Assembly: GCF_009696685.2 (NCBI RefSeq)
Contig: NZ_CP102355.1
Span: forward strand, 2,095,501 to 2,159,500
Direction of reading: 5' to 3'
Origin: Paracoccus sp. SMMA_5_TC
Lineage (GTDB): Bacteria > Pseudomonadota > Alphaproteobacteria > Rhodobacterales > Rhodobacteraceae
Length of the DNA stretch: 64,000 nt
The notes below the pieces were generated by a model that was not told where the DNA came from, did no database searches, and saw only the letters and a list, made by a program, of their open reading frames with translations. Numbering within the stretch: position 1 is the stretch's first letter; the number at the start of each line of letters is the position of its first letter. A program made the position numbers and the translations under genes. Shown here piece by piece: positions 1 to 7,759 of the stretch.

Positions 1-659
1 CTGTATCCGGCACCGCGCACGGTTTTCAGCAATTCGCGCTCGAAAGGCTTGTCGATCTTGGACCGCAGGCGGCTGATATGGGTTTCGACGACATTGGTCT
101 GGGGATCGAAGCTGATGTCCCAGACCGCCTCCAGCAGCATGGTGCGGGTCTGCACCCGGCCCTTGCGGCGCAACAGATGTTCCAGCAGCGCGAATTCGCG
201 CGGCAGCAGGTCGATCTCGACCCCCGCGCGGGTGACTTTGCGCCGGATAAGGTCCATTGTCAGATCGCCCGCGGTCAGCACGGTTTCCTGCTGGGCGGCC
301 TGCGGCCGACGCGCCAGCGCCTGGATGCGCGCGGACAGTTCACCGAAGGCAAAGGGCTTGACCAGGTAGTCGTCGCCCCCCGCCTGCAAGCCCTCGATCC
401 GGTCGTCCACCCCGCCGACAGCGGTCAAAAAGATGGCAGGTGTGCTGATCTTGGCCGCGCGCAGCGCCTTCAGCAACGACAGACCGTCAAGCCCGGGCAG
501 CATCCGATCCACGACCATCACGTCATAGCCACCCGCCATCGCCTGGGCCAGCGCCTCGCGGCCGTCGGCCAGATGATCGACGACATGACCTTCCTGCCTG
601 AGCCCATTGACGATGTAATCGGCGGTGGTGCGGTCGTCCTCGATAATCAGCAGCTTCAT
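1..659 (-). CDS. OmpR-family response regulator (C-terminus cut by window edge)
   Basis: DNA-binding response regulator of a two-component system. It starts at the ATG at 659 (MKLLIIEDDRTTADYIVNGL) and runs off the left edge of the window, so the stop codon is not visible. The receiver domain covers residues 1-115, with the acidic pair D8/D9, the probable phospho-acceptor D51 (MVVDRMLPG) and K101 (LVKPF). A winged-helix domain follows, ending in the usual ETHISRLRSKID recognition region and LKTVRGAGY. The N-terminus resembles CusR/CopR-like regulators, but the signal cannot be told from sequence. It is divergent from the DegP-like protease, with a 7-4-7 direct repeat between them, which suggests it controls that gene. 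The partner kinase probably lies left of the window. Confidence 0.93.
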   Translation of the reverse strand, partial: MKLLIIEDDRTTADYIVNGLRQEGHVVDHLADGREALAQAMAGGYDVMVVDRMLPGLDGLSLLKALRAAKISTPAIFLTAVGGVDDRIEGLQAGGDDYLVKPFAFGELSARIQALARRPQAAQQETVLTAGDLTMDLIRRKVTRAGVEIDLLPREFALLEHLLRRKGRVQTRTMLLEAVWDISFDPQTNVVETHISRLRSKIDKPFERELLKTVRGAGY

Positions 660-973
660 CAAAGCGGTCCTGTTGGGGCATGGCCCTGGGCGATGCGATT
701 TCGGACCCGTTGCGCCGGATGCGGACAATATCCGATCATCGCCAGGGTGCGAGCGGTTGCAACCTGTGCCTTCGGATAAGGGGGTCACACGACAGGCTGC
801 TGACTGCAAGCTTACAAATCCGCAATCTCTGAGCCGTCATCGCCTGTGAGCAGGCTGTGAGAAAGTTTGCGCATCTGCAATCTGCACGTGGTCTGACTGC
901 AAGAAATCGCCCCGATCTTGGCGGCATTGCAGGCCTGGCACCGATACGCCAGCGCCCGAATCAGGAGAAGCGA
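660..973. other. Divergent intergenic region, regulator / protease
   Basis: These 314 bases separate the response-regulator start from the DegP-like start. I see no convincing gene. The region holds a direct repeat resembling an OmpR/PhoB-type operator (844-861) and the protease ribosome-binding site AGGAGAAG at 963-970. Confidence 0.6.
844..861 (+). promoter_or_regulatory. 7-4-7 direct repeat, candidate response-regulator operator
   Basis: CTGTGAG occurs twice (844-850 and 855-861), separated by the four bases CAGG, so the half-sites repeat every 11 bp. Tandem heptamers with 11-bp periodicity are the layout of PhoB/OmpR-family binding sites. The position between a response regulator and the divergent protease fits such a role. 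The link is inferred. Confidence 0.45.
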
Positions 974-2113
974 ATGAAGAACCAGTTCAGACCCCGCCGT
1001 TGGCCGGCAGTCGTTCTTGGCGTCACAATGACCGCCGCCGCCCTTGGCACACTGGCGCCGCCAATCACCTCTGCCCAGGCCTATTCGGTGCAGCCCGGGG
1101 GGTATGCGCAGCTTGTCAGCCGGGTATCTCCGGCCGTTGTCTATATCGAGGTGACCAAGACCGCTGAGCCGGCGGCGATGAAACCGGCCGACCTTCCGCC
1201 CGAGTTTCAGGAATTTGCCCGCCGCTTCGGCATGCCCTTGCCTGACCAGCCCTTCGACGCGCCCCGCGGGCAACTGCAGCAGACCGGCGTGGGGACCGGC
1301 TTCATCATCTCGGCCCAGGGTGACATCGTGACGAACAACCATGTGGTCGAGGGTGCCGACAAGGTGACTGTCAAGCTGGCAGATGGCACCAGCATGGAAG
1401 GCAAGGTGGTGGGCACCGATCCTGCCACCGATCTGGCGCTGGTGCGCGTCTCGGCGGGTCATGACCTGCCGTTCGTGGAATGGGGCGACAGCACAAGCCT
1501 GCAGGTGGGGCAGGATGTGGTCGCGATCGGCAATCCCTTCGGTCTGGGCAATACGGTGACCGCCGGGATCGTTTCGGCGCTGGGGCGCGACATCAATTCG
1601 GGTCCGTTCGACAATTACATCCAGACCGATGCAGCGATCAATCAGGGCAATTCCGGTGGCCCGCTGTTCGATTCCCAGGGAAAGGTGATGGGCATCAATA
1701 CCGCGATCTTTTCGCCCAGTGGCGGATCGATCGGCATCGGTTTTGCCGTGCCGGCAGAGACCGCAAGACAGGTGATTGCGGATCTGGCAGATGACGGCAA
1801 GGTTGAGCGGGGCTGGCTGGGGGTCTCGATCCAACCAGTGACCGAGGACATTGCCGCGGCCATCGGCATGGAAAAGGCCACAGGCGCGCTGATAGCCGAT
1901 GTCAGTGCCGATACTCCGGCCGCCAAGGCGGGGCTCAAGCGCGGCGACGTGGTGACTGCGGTGAACGGCACCCCGGTCCAGGGGCCCCGCGACCTGACGC
2001 GGATCGTGGCCGGTGCCCGTCCCGACAGCAAGGTCGACCTTGATCTGCTGCGCGCCGGCAAACCCACGAGCATCGTGGTGACGCTGGGCGAGCGTGCGGC
2101 GCAGCCGGCCTGA
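974..2113 (+). CDS. DegP/HtrA-family (Do-like) periplasmic serine protease with one PDZ domain
   Basis: Envelope quality-control protease of 379 aa. The ATG at 974 is preferred because AGGAGAAG lies just upstream and the N-terminus then reads as a signal or anchor sequence (basic residues, hydrophobic stretch about 11-30, possible AQA cleavage site). The trypsin-like domain carries the triad H123 (NNHVVEG), D153 (ATDLALV) and S227 (QGNSGGP). A single PDZ domain follows at about 280-370. One PDZ makes it closer in layout to DegS or short HtrA proteins than to two-PDZ DegP/DegQ. Divergence from the response regulator and the repeat at 844-861 suggest envelope-stress control. A long hairpin just after the stop probably terminates the transcript. 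Confidence 0.93.
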   Translation: MKNQFRPRRWPAVVLGVTMTAAALGTLAPPITSAQAYSVQPGGYAQLVSRVSPAVVYIEVTKTAEPAAMKPADLPPEFQEFARRFGMPLPDQPFDAPRGQLQQTGVGTGFIISAQGDIVTNNHVVEGADKVTVKLADGTSMEGKVVGTDPATDLALVRVSAGHDLPFVEWGDSTSLQVGQDVVAIGNPFGLGNTVTAGIVSALGRDINSGPFDNYIQTDAAINQGNSGGPLFDSQGKVMGINTAIFSPSGGSIGIGFAVPAETARQVIADLADDGKVERGWLGVSIQPVTEDIAAAIGMEKATGALIADVSADTPAAKAGLKRGDVVTAVNGTPVQGPRDLTRIVAGARPDSKVDLDLLRAGKPTSIVVTLGERAAQPA

Positions 2114-2137
2114 CCTCGCCGCCGAAGCATACGCCGG

Positions 2138-2165
2138 CTCTCGGGTGTCACAGGACGCCCGAGAG
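2138..2165. terminator. Hairpin between convergent genes, likely terminator
   Basis: The arms CTCTCGGGTGTC (2138-2149) and GACGCCCGAGAG (2154-2165) pair over 12 bp, with one G-T wobble and the tetraloop ACAG. It sits 24 bp past the protease stop, and its left arm reaches into the stop codon of the convergent DUF1345 gene (2148-2150). There is only a short T-run (GTTT) to the right. It could terminate from either side. Confidence 0.65.
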
Positions 2166-2765
2166 AACGTTTATGGTCAGCGCCAGGACGCCCAGGTTGA
2201 AAAAGAACGCGAAAAGCCCGTGCAGCGTGACCACGCGGCGAATGCGGCGTGACGAGATGTCAAGATCTGCCGTCTGGCAGGTCATGCCGATGACAAAGGC
2301 GAAATAGACGAAATCCGCAAAGACGGGCTTGCCTGCCTCGGGAAAGATGATCCCGCCGGCATCGTCCTGGTCGATCTGGTCATAGAACAGATGCGTGTAG
2401 TGATAGGCCAGAACCAGGTTGGAAAACAGCCAGGCCAGCACCAGCGTGCCCGCGACGATGGCGAAATCGGCGGCGCGCAAGTGGTCGCGGCCCTCGATCA
2501 TGCGGGCCAGGGCCAGCAGGATGACCACCAGCACCGCCGCGGCGGTCACGATCAGTAAAAGCCGCCCCCCATCGTCGCGCGCAGCGCGCGCCCGGGCCCC
2601 TTCCGGATGATCGATTGCCCATAACGGGGCAGAGATCAGGATGAATGTCACGGCCGCAAGGTCGAACCCAAGAATTGCCGCCTGTGTCAGGGGCAGGCGC
2701 AGCGCGGCAATGCCAGTGGCTGCGGCCAGGATCAGCAGAAAGACGACGAAACGGGGATGGGGCAT
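2148..2765 (-). CDS. DUF1345 family inner-membrane protein
   Basis: Integral membrane protein of 205 aa, function unknown. The ATG at 2765 gives MPHPRFVVFLLILAAATGIA, leading straight into the first hydrophobic segment. An upstream extension would add about 47 residues without membrane character. Hydrophobic segments are visible near residues 6-22, 28-46, 70-90, 100-120, 145-165 and 182-202. The YHYTHLFYDQ stretch and the FADFVYFAFVIGMTCQTADLD region are typical of DUF1345. It is convergent with the protease and shares the hairpin at 2138-2165. Confidence 0.85.
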   Translation of the reverse strand: MPHPRFVVFLLILAAATGIAALRLPLTQAAILGFDLAAVTFILISAPLWAIDHPEGARARAARDDGGRLLLIVTAAAVLVVILLALARMIEGRDHLRAADFAIVAGTLVLAWLFSNLVLAYHYTHLFYDQIDQDDAGGIIFPEAGKPVFADFVYFAFVIGMTCQTADLDISSRRIRRVVTLHGLFAFFFNLGVLALTINVLSGVL

Positions 2766-3289
2766 GGTCGCGGTCGGACTGGAGCGGCTGTCTGCTGATA
2801 GCAGGATTTCATGCCGGGCGACAGATGGCCGTGGTGTTCCCGGTCGCTGGCGGGGGATAGCGGTGGTGTTCGCCGATGTGCCGCCGACGAAGTTCTGCGC
2901 GTTCACAGCTTCCGGTCACGCATCAGCGCCGTGTGACCGTGTCGCGCCCCTTTCCGGATCCGCACTGCCTTTCCCGCAGGTGGCACCGTGTGATTGCAGA
3001 TTTGCAATCTGTTCGGCAAGGCGCGGCAATGTGGCCAACCCAGATTGCCGGTAACGGACGGAGCATTCACGATGTCTATGTGCAAAAATCGGTCATGCCT
3101 TGCCGTCCCCGGGCATAGAGCTTGCTCTGGCCGCCGATGCGGGGCAGCGGTCATGCCGCTGAAGGTCGTGCAGAGTGGGGCGCTGAAGCCGGCTTGTCGG
3201 ATCGGCCGGACCCTGCGCCCCAAAAGGCTTGCCGTAAGCACCGAATGGACATTGCAATGCGATCGACTGGCGCTGCGGGCTGGCGCGAC
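2766..3289. other. Intergenic region upstream of the patatin/bdhA pair
   Basis: About 520 bases without a convincing gene; open frames here on both strands look like chance frames of high-GC DNA. The region contains a perfect inverted repeat (2992-3009). Part of its right end may be coding if the patatin gene starts at one of the upstream ATGs (3245 or 3257). Confidence 0.5.
2992..3009. repeat. Perfect 7-4-7 inverted repeat, possible operator
   Basis: GATTGCA (2992-2998), spacer GATT, then TGCAATC (3003-3009). An overlapping palindrome CAGATT-TGC-AATCTG spans 2997-3011. The element lies about 280 bp ahead of the patatin/3-hydroxybutyrate dehydrogenase genes and could be a regulator site, but I cannot assign one. 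Confidence 0.35.
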
Positions 3290-4399
3290 ATGACGGGCGT
3301 GCGCACACATCGAACGGCTTTTGTCCTGCAGGGGGGTGGGGCGCTGGGCGCCTATCAGGCTGGTGCGGTCTGCCGTTTGCAACAGAATGGCATCCTTCCC
3401 GATCAGGTTGCAGGCATTTCCATCGGCGCAATCAATGCTGCGTTGATCGCCGGAAACCCGCCGGGTTCGCGGGCTCGGGCGCTGGAAACCTTCTGGCATC
3501 GGGTCAGCGCCGCAGATCCATGGCCCTTATGGCCGCAGATCGGGGCAATGATGGCCCTGTCGGCCGGAGTGCCCGGTTTCTTCACGCCGCGCTGGCCACC
3601 TGCCGCCCTGGACACGACCGGTCAGCCCGCTCACGCCGGGTTCTATGATGCGACACCGCTGCGGCGGACGTTGTGCGAACTGGTCGATTTCGATCTGCTG
3701 AACCGCGGTCCGCTGCGGCTGGTGGTCGGTGCCGTCAATGCTGGAACGGGCAATTTCGTCTGGTTCGATAGCGTCGAGCAGACCATCGGCCCGGAACACG
3801 TGATGGCCTCGGGCGCGCTGCCGCCGGGATTTCCCCCGGTCGAGATCGACGGCCAGTATTACTGGGATGGCGGCCTTGTGATGAATACGCCCTTGTCGCG
3901 TCTGATAGAGGCGCGCCCCGATTCCCGACCGCTTGTCGTCTGGCAGATCGACCTTTTTTCGGCAAAAGGGCCGGTGCCGCGGTCGGTCTGGATGGTCGAG
4001 GCGCGCGAGAAGGACATTCGCTTTTCCAGCCGCACCCGAGCGGTGACCGAGCGTATGCAGCTGGAACATGCACTGGCATCGGCGCTGCACCGGCATGCAG
4101 GGGAATTGCCGGACGAACTTGTTCGCGACCCTGCCGTGGCACGGTTGCTCAAACCGCAGGCGCGCGCGCCGCTGACGCTGATCCATCTGATCTATCGCGC
4201 CAAACCATACGAGACGAACGCCCGCGATTACGACTTTTCCCGGGCGATGATGCGTCTGCATTGGGCGGCCGGAGAGGCGGATGTGGTGCAAAGCCTCGAT
4301 CATCCGAGGCTGGCCAAACACGATCCAGCCGCGCCGGGGATGCATGTGCTTGATCTGGCCGACGCGCAGGCCGGGTCAACCTTGTCGGGCCCTGAGTGA
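3290..4399 (+). CDS. Patatin-like phospholipase (DUF3734-type)
   Basis: Serine acyl hydrolase of the patatin/RssA type, 369 aa from the ATG at 3290; ATGs at 3257 and 3245 are also possible and no start has a strong ribosome-binding site. The oxyanion-hole motif is QGGGALGAY near residues 13-21. The nucleophile elbow is GISIG (G-x-S-x-G), and the catalytic Asp lies in WDGGLVMNTP. The length and the C-terminal half fit patatins with a DUF3734 tail. It lies 61 bp upstream of 3-hydroxybutyrate dehydrogenase on the same strand, a pairing I know from other alphaproteobacteria and which suggests a role in storage-polymer or lipid turnover. The natural substrate is unknown. Confidence 0.85.
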   Translation: MTGVRTHRTAFVLQGGGALGAYQAGAVCRLQQNGILPDQVAGISIGAINAALIAGNPPGSRARALETFWHRVSAADPWPLWPQIGAMMALSAGVPGFFTPRWPPAALDTTGQPAHAGFYDATPLRRTLCELVDFDLLNRGPLRLVVGAVNAGTGNFVWFDSVEQTIGPEHVMASGALPPGFPPVEIDGQYYWDGGLVMNTPLSRLIEARPDSRPLVVWQIDLFSAKGPVPRSVWMVEAREKDIRFSSRTRAVTERMQLEHALASALHRHAGELPDELVRDPAVARLLKPQARAPLTLIHLIYRAKPYETNARDYDFSRAMMRLHWAAGEADVVQSLDHPRLAKHDPAAPGMHVLDLADAQAGSTLSGPE

Positions 4400-4460
4400 C
4401 CTTCCGGGCCGGTCAGTCGACACTCTGATCGCATCACAATCATGGTAAAGGAGCATTGAA

Positions 4461-5243
4461 ATGGACCTGAATGGCAAATCCTGCATCGTCACAGGCGCGG
4501 CCAGCGGCATCGGTCGGGCGATTGCCGAAAGATATGTGCGCGCGGGGGCACAGGTCGCCATAGCCGACCTGAAGCAGCAGGCCGCCGATGCTGTTGCGGC
4601 CGAGCTGACGGCCATGGGACCGGGCCGCGCCATCGGGGTTGCCATGGACGTGACCGACGAGGAGCAGGTGAATGCCGGCGTGGCAAAGGTCGTGACAGCC
4701 TTTGGCGGTGTCGACGTGCTGGTCTCGAACGCGGGCATCCAGATCGTCCACCCGGTCGAGGAATTTCCGTTCTCTGACTGGAAAAAACTGCTGGCGATCC
4801 ACCTCGACGGCGCCTTCCTGACCTCGAAAGCGTGCATCCCGCATATGAAAGCCGCGGGTGGCGGGGCCATCGTTTTCATGGGCTCGGTCCATTCGCGCGA
4901 GGCATCGCCCCTGAAATCGGCCTATGTCACCGCCAAGCACGGGCTTCTGGGCCTTGCCCGCGTAATTGCCAAGGAAGGCGGCGCGCATGGCATTCGTGCC
5001 AATGTGATCTGCCCCGGCTTCGTGCGCACGCCCCTGGTGGAAAAGCAGATCCCCGAACAGGCCGCCGAACTTGGCATTTCAGAAAAGGAGGTGATCGAGC
5101 GGGTGATGCTGGGCGAGACGGTCGACAAGCAATTCACTACGGTCGAGGACGTGGCCGAGGTGGCCTTCGTCTTTGCGGCCTTCCCGACCAATGCGCTGAC
5201 CGGGCAGGCGCTGAACGTCAGCCACGGCTGGAACATGGCCTGA
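4461..5243 (+). CDS. bdhA: 3-hydroxybutyrate dehydrogenase
   Basis: Short-chain dehydrogenase of 260 aa that interconverts 3-hydroxybutyrate and acetoacetate with NAD, the step after depolymerisation of polyhydroxybutyrate. Ribosome-binding site AAAGGAG precedes the ATG. The cofactor motif is TGAASGIG at residues 11-18, NAG is at 90-92, and the catalytic residues are S142, Y155 and K159. The C-terminus ([14 protein letters not shown]) matches bacterial BdhA rather than generic FabG. It probably forms an operon with the upstream patatin gene. Confidence 0.9.
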   Translation: MDLNGKSCIVTGAASGIGRAIAERYVRAGAQVAIADLKQQAADAVAAELTAMGPGRAIGVAMDVTDEEQVNAGVAKVVTAFGGVDVLVSNAGIQIVHPVEEFPFSDWKKLLAIHLDGAFLTSKACIPHMKAAGGGAIVFMGSVHSREASPLKSAYVTAKHGLLGLARVIAKEGGAHGIRANVICPGFVRTPLVEKQIPEQAAELGISEKEVIERVMLGETVDKQFTTVEDVAEVAFVFAAFPTNALTGQALNVSHGWNMA

Positions 5244-5345
5244 CGCCCGGAACCCAAATGCCGGCGCGCGCCTTGTCCGCATGATGCGCGCGTCATGTTA
5301 CAGCCTGAGACCCGCGATGCCGGGACGCCAGAGATGGAGATTGCG

Positions 5346-6617
5346 ATGACCGGAAAACCCCATGTCCTGATCCTCGGCGGGAATTTCGCCGGGCTCGGGG
5401 CGGCGCAGAAGATCCGCGACCATGCGAAGGACTCGGTGGATATCACCGTGGTGGACCGCAAGGCCTATCTGGACTACATCCCCAACATTCCGCTGGAGAT
5501 TTTCGAGGGCCGCGATCCGGCCGTGACCATGCACATGCCGCTGGTCGAGGCGCTGGCCCGCGACCAGGTCCGCTTTCAGCAGGCCGAGGTGCTGGGCCTT
5601 GATCTCGATGCCCGCCAGGTGCGGGTGCGCCCCGCCGAACGCCCCGGCGCGCCGGAATACCGGCTGGACTACGATTATGTGGTGATCGCGCTGGGGGCGC
5701 GGCTGGCCTATGACGAGATCGAGGGCTTTGCCGAACACGGCCATACCGTGTCGGACGCCTTCCACGCCAACCGGCTGATCGACTACCTGACGCATCACTA
5801 CAAGGGCGGGCCGATCGCCGTGGGCTCGCAGCGGTTCGAGCAGGGGACGAAGGGCCGCCCCGACTGGCTGCCGACCGCGCTGGCCGCCTGCGAGGGCCCG
5901 CCCGTGGAGGTGTCGCTGGCGCTGGCCCACTGGCTGGAGGCCCACGGCAAGGGTGGCGCGAAGAACATCACCATCTTCACCCCCGCGAAGCTGATTGCCG
6001 AGGACGCGGGCGAAAAGGTCGTGGCGCAGCTTCTGGACGCGGCCGGAAAGATGGGCTTTGGCTACATGAACGAGACGCAAGGCATCCGCCGCCTGACCGC
6101 CGAGGGGATCGAGTTCCTGGACGGCCGGACGTTGAAGGCCGAGGTCAAGATCGTGTTCCCGAACTGGAAGCCGCACGACTTCCTGAGCGGGCTGCCGATC
6201 TGCGACGAGGTGGGCTTTGTCATTACCGACATGCGGATGCGCAACCCCGACCGCCCCGAGGTGTTTGCCTGTGGCGACGCCGCGGCGCTGACGGTGCCGA
6301 AGCTCGGCGCCATCGGGCATCAGGAATGCGAGATTGTCGGGCGGCAGATCGCCCGGGACCAGGGCATGTTGGATCCCGCCAAGGCCGATGCTCCCTGGAT
6401 GCCCGAGGTTGTCTGCATCGGCGACATGGGGGGCGGCAAGGCCTTTTACATTCACGCGACAAGCTGGTTCGGCGGCGACATCCAGGAACTGCGCATGGGT
6501 CGGTTGCCCTATGCGCAGAAACTGGCCTACAAGGAAATGTTCTTCCGCAACCACGGCCGGGTGCCGAACTGGGGCCTGCCTCTGGCCGAATGGACGGCAG
6601 AGCATCTGAACATCTGA
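5346..6617 (+). CDS. NAD(P)/FAD-dependent oxidoreductase, sulfide:quinone oxidoreductase-like
   Basis: Flavoprotein disulfide-reductase-fold protein of 423 aa. The ATG at 5346 follows GGAG at a good distance; an in-frame extension to 5295 is less likely. The FAD-binding Rossmann motif is LILGGNFAGLGAAQ near the N-terminus, and the second flavin motif is VFACGDAAAL in the C-terminal half. The overall layout, with a C-terminal segment that could touch the membrane (KEMFFRNHGRVPNWGL), resembles sulfide:quinone oxidoreductases and type II NADH dehydrogenases. Cysteines are present (LAACEG, PICDEV, FACGD, HQECE), but I cannot confirm the SQR redox triad, so the substrate is uncertain. A hairpin follows the gene. 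Confidence 0.75.
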   Translation: MTGKPHVLILGGNFAGLGAAQKIRDHAKDSVDITVVDRKAYLDYIPNIPLEIFEGRDPAVTMHMPLVEALARDQVRFQQAEVLGLDLDARQVRVRPAERPGAPEYRLDYDYVVIALGARLAYDEIEGFAEHGHTVSDAFHANRLIDYLTHHYKGGPIAVGSQRFEQGTKGRPDWLPTALAACEGPPVEVSLALAHWLEAHGKGGAKNITIFTPAKLIAEDAGEKVVAQLLDAAGKMGFGYMNETQGIRRLTAEGIEFLDGRTLKAEVKIVFPNWKPHDFLSGLPICDEVGFVITDMRMRNPDRPEVFACGDAAALTVPKLGAIGHQECEIVGRQIARDQGMLDPAKADAPWMPEVVCIGDMGGGKAFYIHATSWFGGDIQELRMGRLPYAQKLAYKEMFFRNHGRVPNWGLPLAEWTAEHLNI

Positions 6618-6649
6618 TCCCTGCCCAGTGATCCTGTGGGCGAGCTGAC

Positions 6650-6683
6650 GCGGCGGCACCAGCCCTGCGACAGGTGCCGCCGC
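6650..6683. terminator. Perfect 11-bp stem-loop, candidate terminator
   Basis: GCGGCGGCACC (6650-6660) pairs perfectly with GGTGCCGCCGC (6673-6683) around a 12-base loop. It lies between the SQR-like gene and the efflux operon. No T-tract follows, so it may be a Rho-assisted or transcript-end hairpin rather than a classical intrinsic terminator. Confidence 0.5.
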
Positions 6684-6757
6684 AAGGCAACGGCGGGGAC
6701 AGGGCCGTCAAGACATCGCCTTCCGCAGGCTGCTGCGCGGCGCAAGAGGAGAACCGG

Positions 6758-7759
6758 ATGAAGTCGGTCAAGCTGTTGTTTCTGTTCGTGGTTCTGGCTT
6801 CAGCCGGCTTGTCGCTTGCATGGTGGTGGCACCGCCAGGAACTGCACCCCTCGACCGATGACGCCTATGTGGGGGCCAATGTCCTGACGGTATCCGCCCG
6901 CGTCGGGGGGCGTCTGGAAACCGTCGAGATCAAGGAACATGCGCGCGTCAGCAAGGGGCAGGTGCTGTTGCGGCTGCAAGACGACAGCCTGCGCGCTGAT
7001 CTGCAAGCGGCCGAGGCGGCATTCCAGCAGGCCGCGCAGGGTGCCGGAGCCGCTGCCGCCCAGGTTGCGGCGGCCGAGGCGCAGCTTGCCCAGGCTCAGG
7101 CGGCGCTGGATCAGGCGCAGACGGCCTTTGAACGCACCCAGGCGCTGCGGGCGCGGGGCGATGTCGCTCAGGCCGCCATGGATCAGGCGCGCGCTGCCCG
7201 TGATGGCGCGCAGGCGGCGCGCGATGCGGCGGCGGCCTCGCTGAAGGCGGCCCAGGATCAGCTGGGGGCGCAGGGTGCGCAGAATGCAGCCGTGCGCGCC
7301 GCCATGGCGCGACTTGAGCAGGCGCGTATCGCGCTGGACGATGCAGTGCTGCGCAGCCCGGTCGATGGCTGGGTCGCCAATCTGTCGCTTCGCCCGGGGG
7401 CGATGATTTCTGCGGGACAGCCGCTGTTTTCGATAGTCGAGGATGGCAGCTGGTGGGTGGATGCCAATTTCAAGGAAACTGACATTGCCCGGCTGCGTCC
7501 CGGACAACCTGCCCAGGTAAGAATAGACATGTATCCGGGGATGATGGCGGCGGGTCGCGTGGAGAGTATCGGCGCGGGATCGGGGGCCGTGTTTTCGCTG
7601 CTGCCGCCGCAGAACGCAACCGGCAATTGGGTTAAGGTCACCCAGCGCTTTCCCGTGCGGATCGCGCTGGACACGACAGCATGGAATGCGGATATGCCGT
7701 TGCGCGTCGGGGCATCCAGCACCGTCACCGTCGATACGACGGCGGCCCCCACGCCATGA
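6758..7759 (+). CDS. HlyD/EmrA-family membrane fusion protein
   Basis: Periplasmic adaptor of a tripartite or EmrAB-type efflux pump, 333 aa. The ATG at 6758 has AAGAGGAG upstream. One transmembrane anchor lies at about residues 5-22. The lipoyl half-motif DAYVGANVLTVSARVGGRL follows at about 36, then a very Ala/Gln-rich coiled-coil hairpin (about 75-190), and the second lipoyl half with a beta-barrel (DGWVANLSLRPGAMISAGQ onward). Its stop overlaps the start of the DHA2 transporter gene (ATGA), so the two are coupled. Substrate cannot be predicted. Confidence 0.9.
   Translation: MKSVKLLFLFVVLASAGLSLAWWWHRQELHPSTDDAYVGANVLTVSARVGGRLETVEIKEHARVSKGQVLLRLQDDSLRADLQAAEAAFQQAAQGAGAAAAQVAAAEAQLAQAQAALDQAQTAFERTQALRARGDVAQAAMDQARAARDGAQAARDAAAASLKAAQDQLGAQGAQNAAVRAAMARLEQARIALDDAVLRSPVDGWVANLSLRPGAMISAGQPLFSIVEDGSWWVDANFKETDIARLRPGQPAQVRIDMYPGMMAAGRVESIGAGSGAVFSLLPPQNATGNWVKVTQRFPVRIALDTTAWNADMPLRVGASSTVTVDTTAAPTP

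Noticed and set aside
49..779. Plus-strand open frames over the left end
   Set aside because: They are antisense to the response regulator, whose minus-strand frame has clear receiver and winged-helix motifs.
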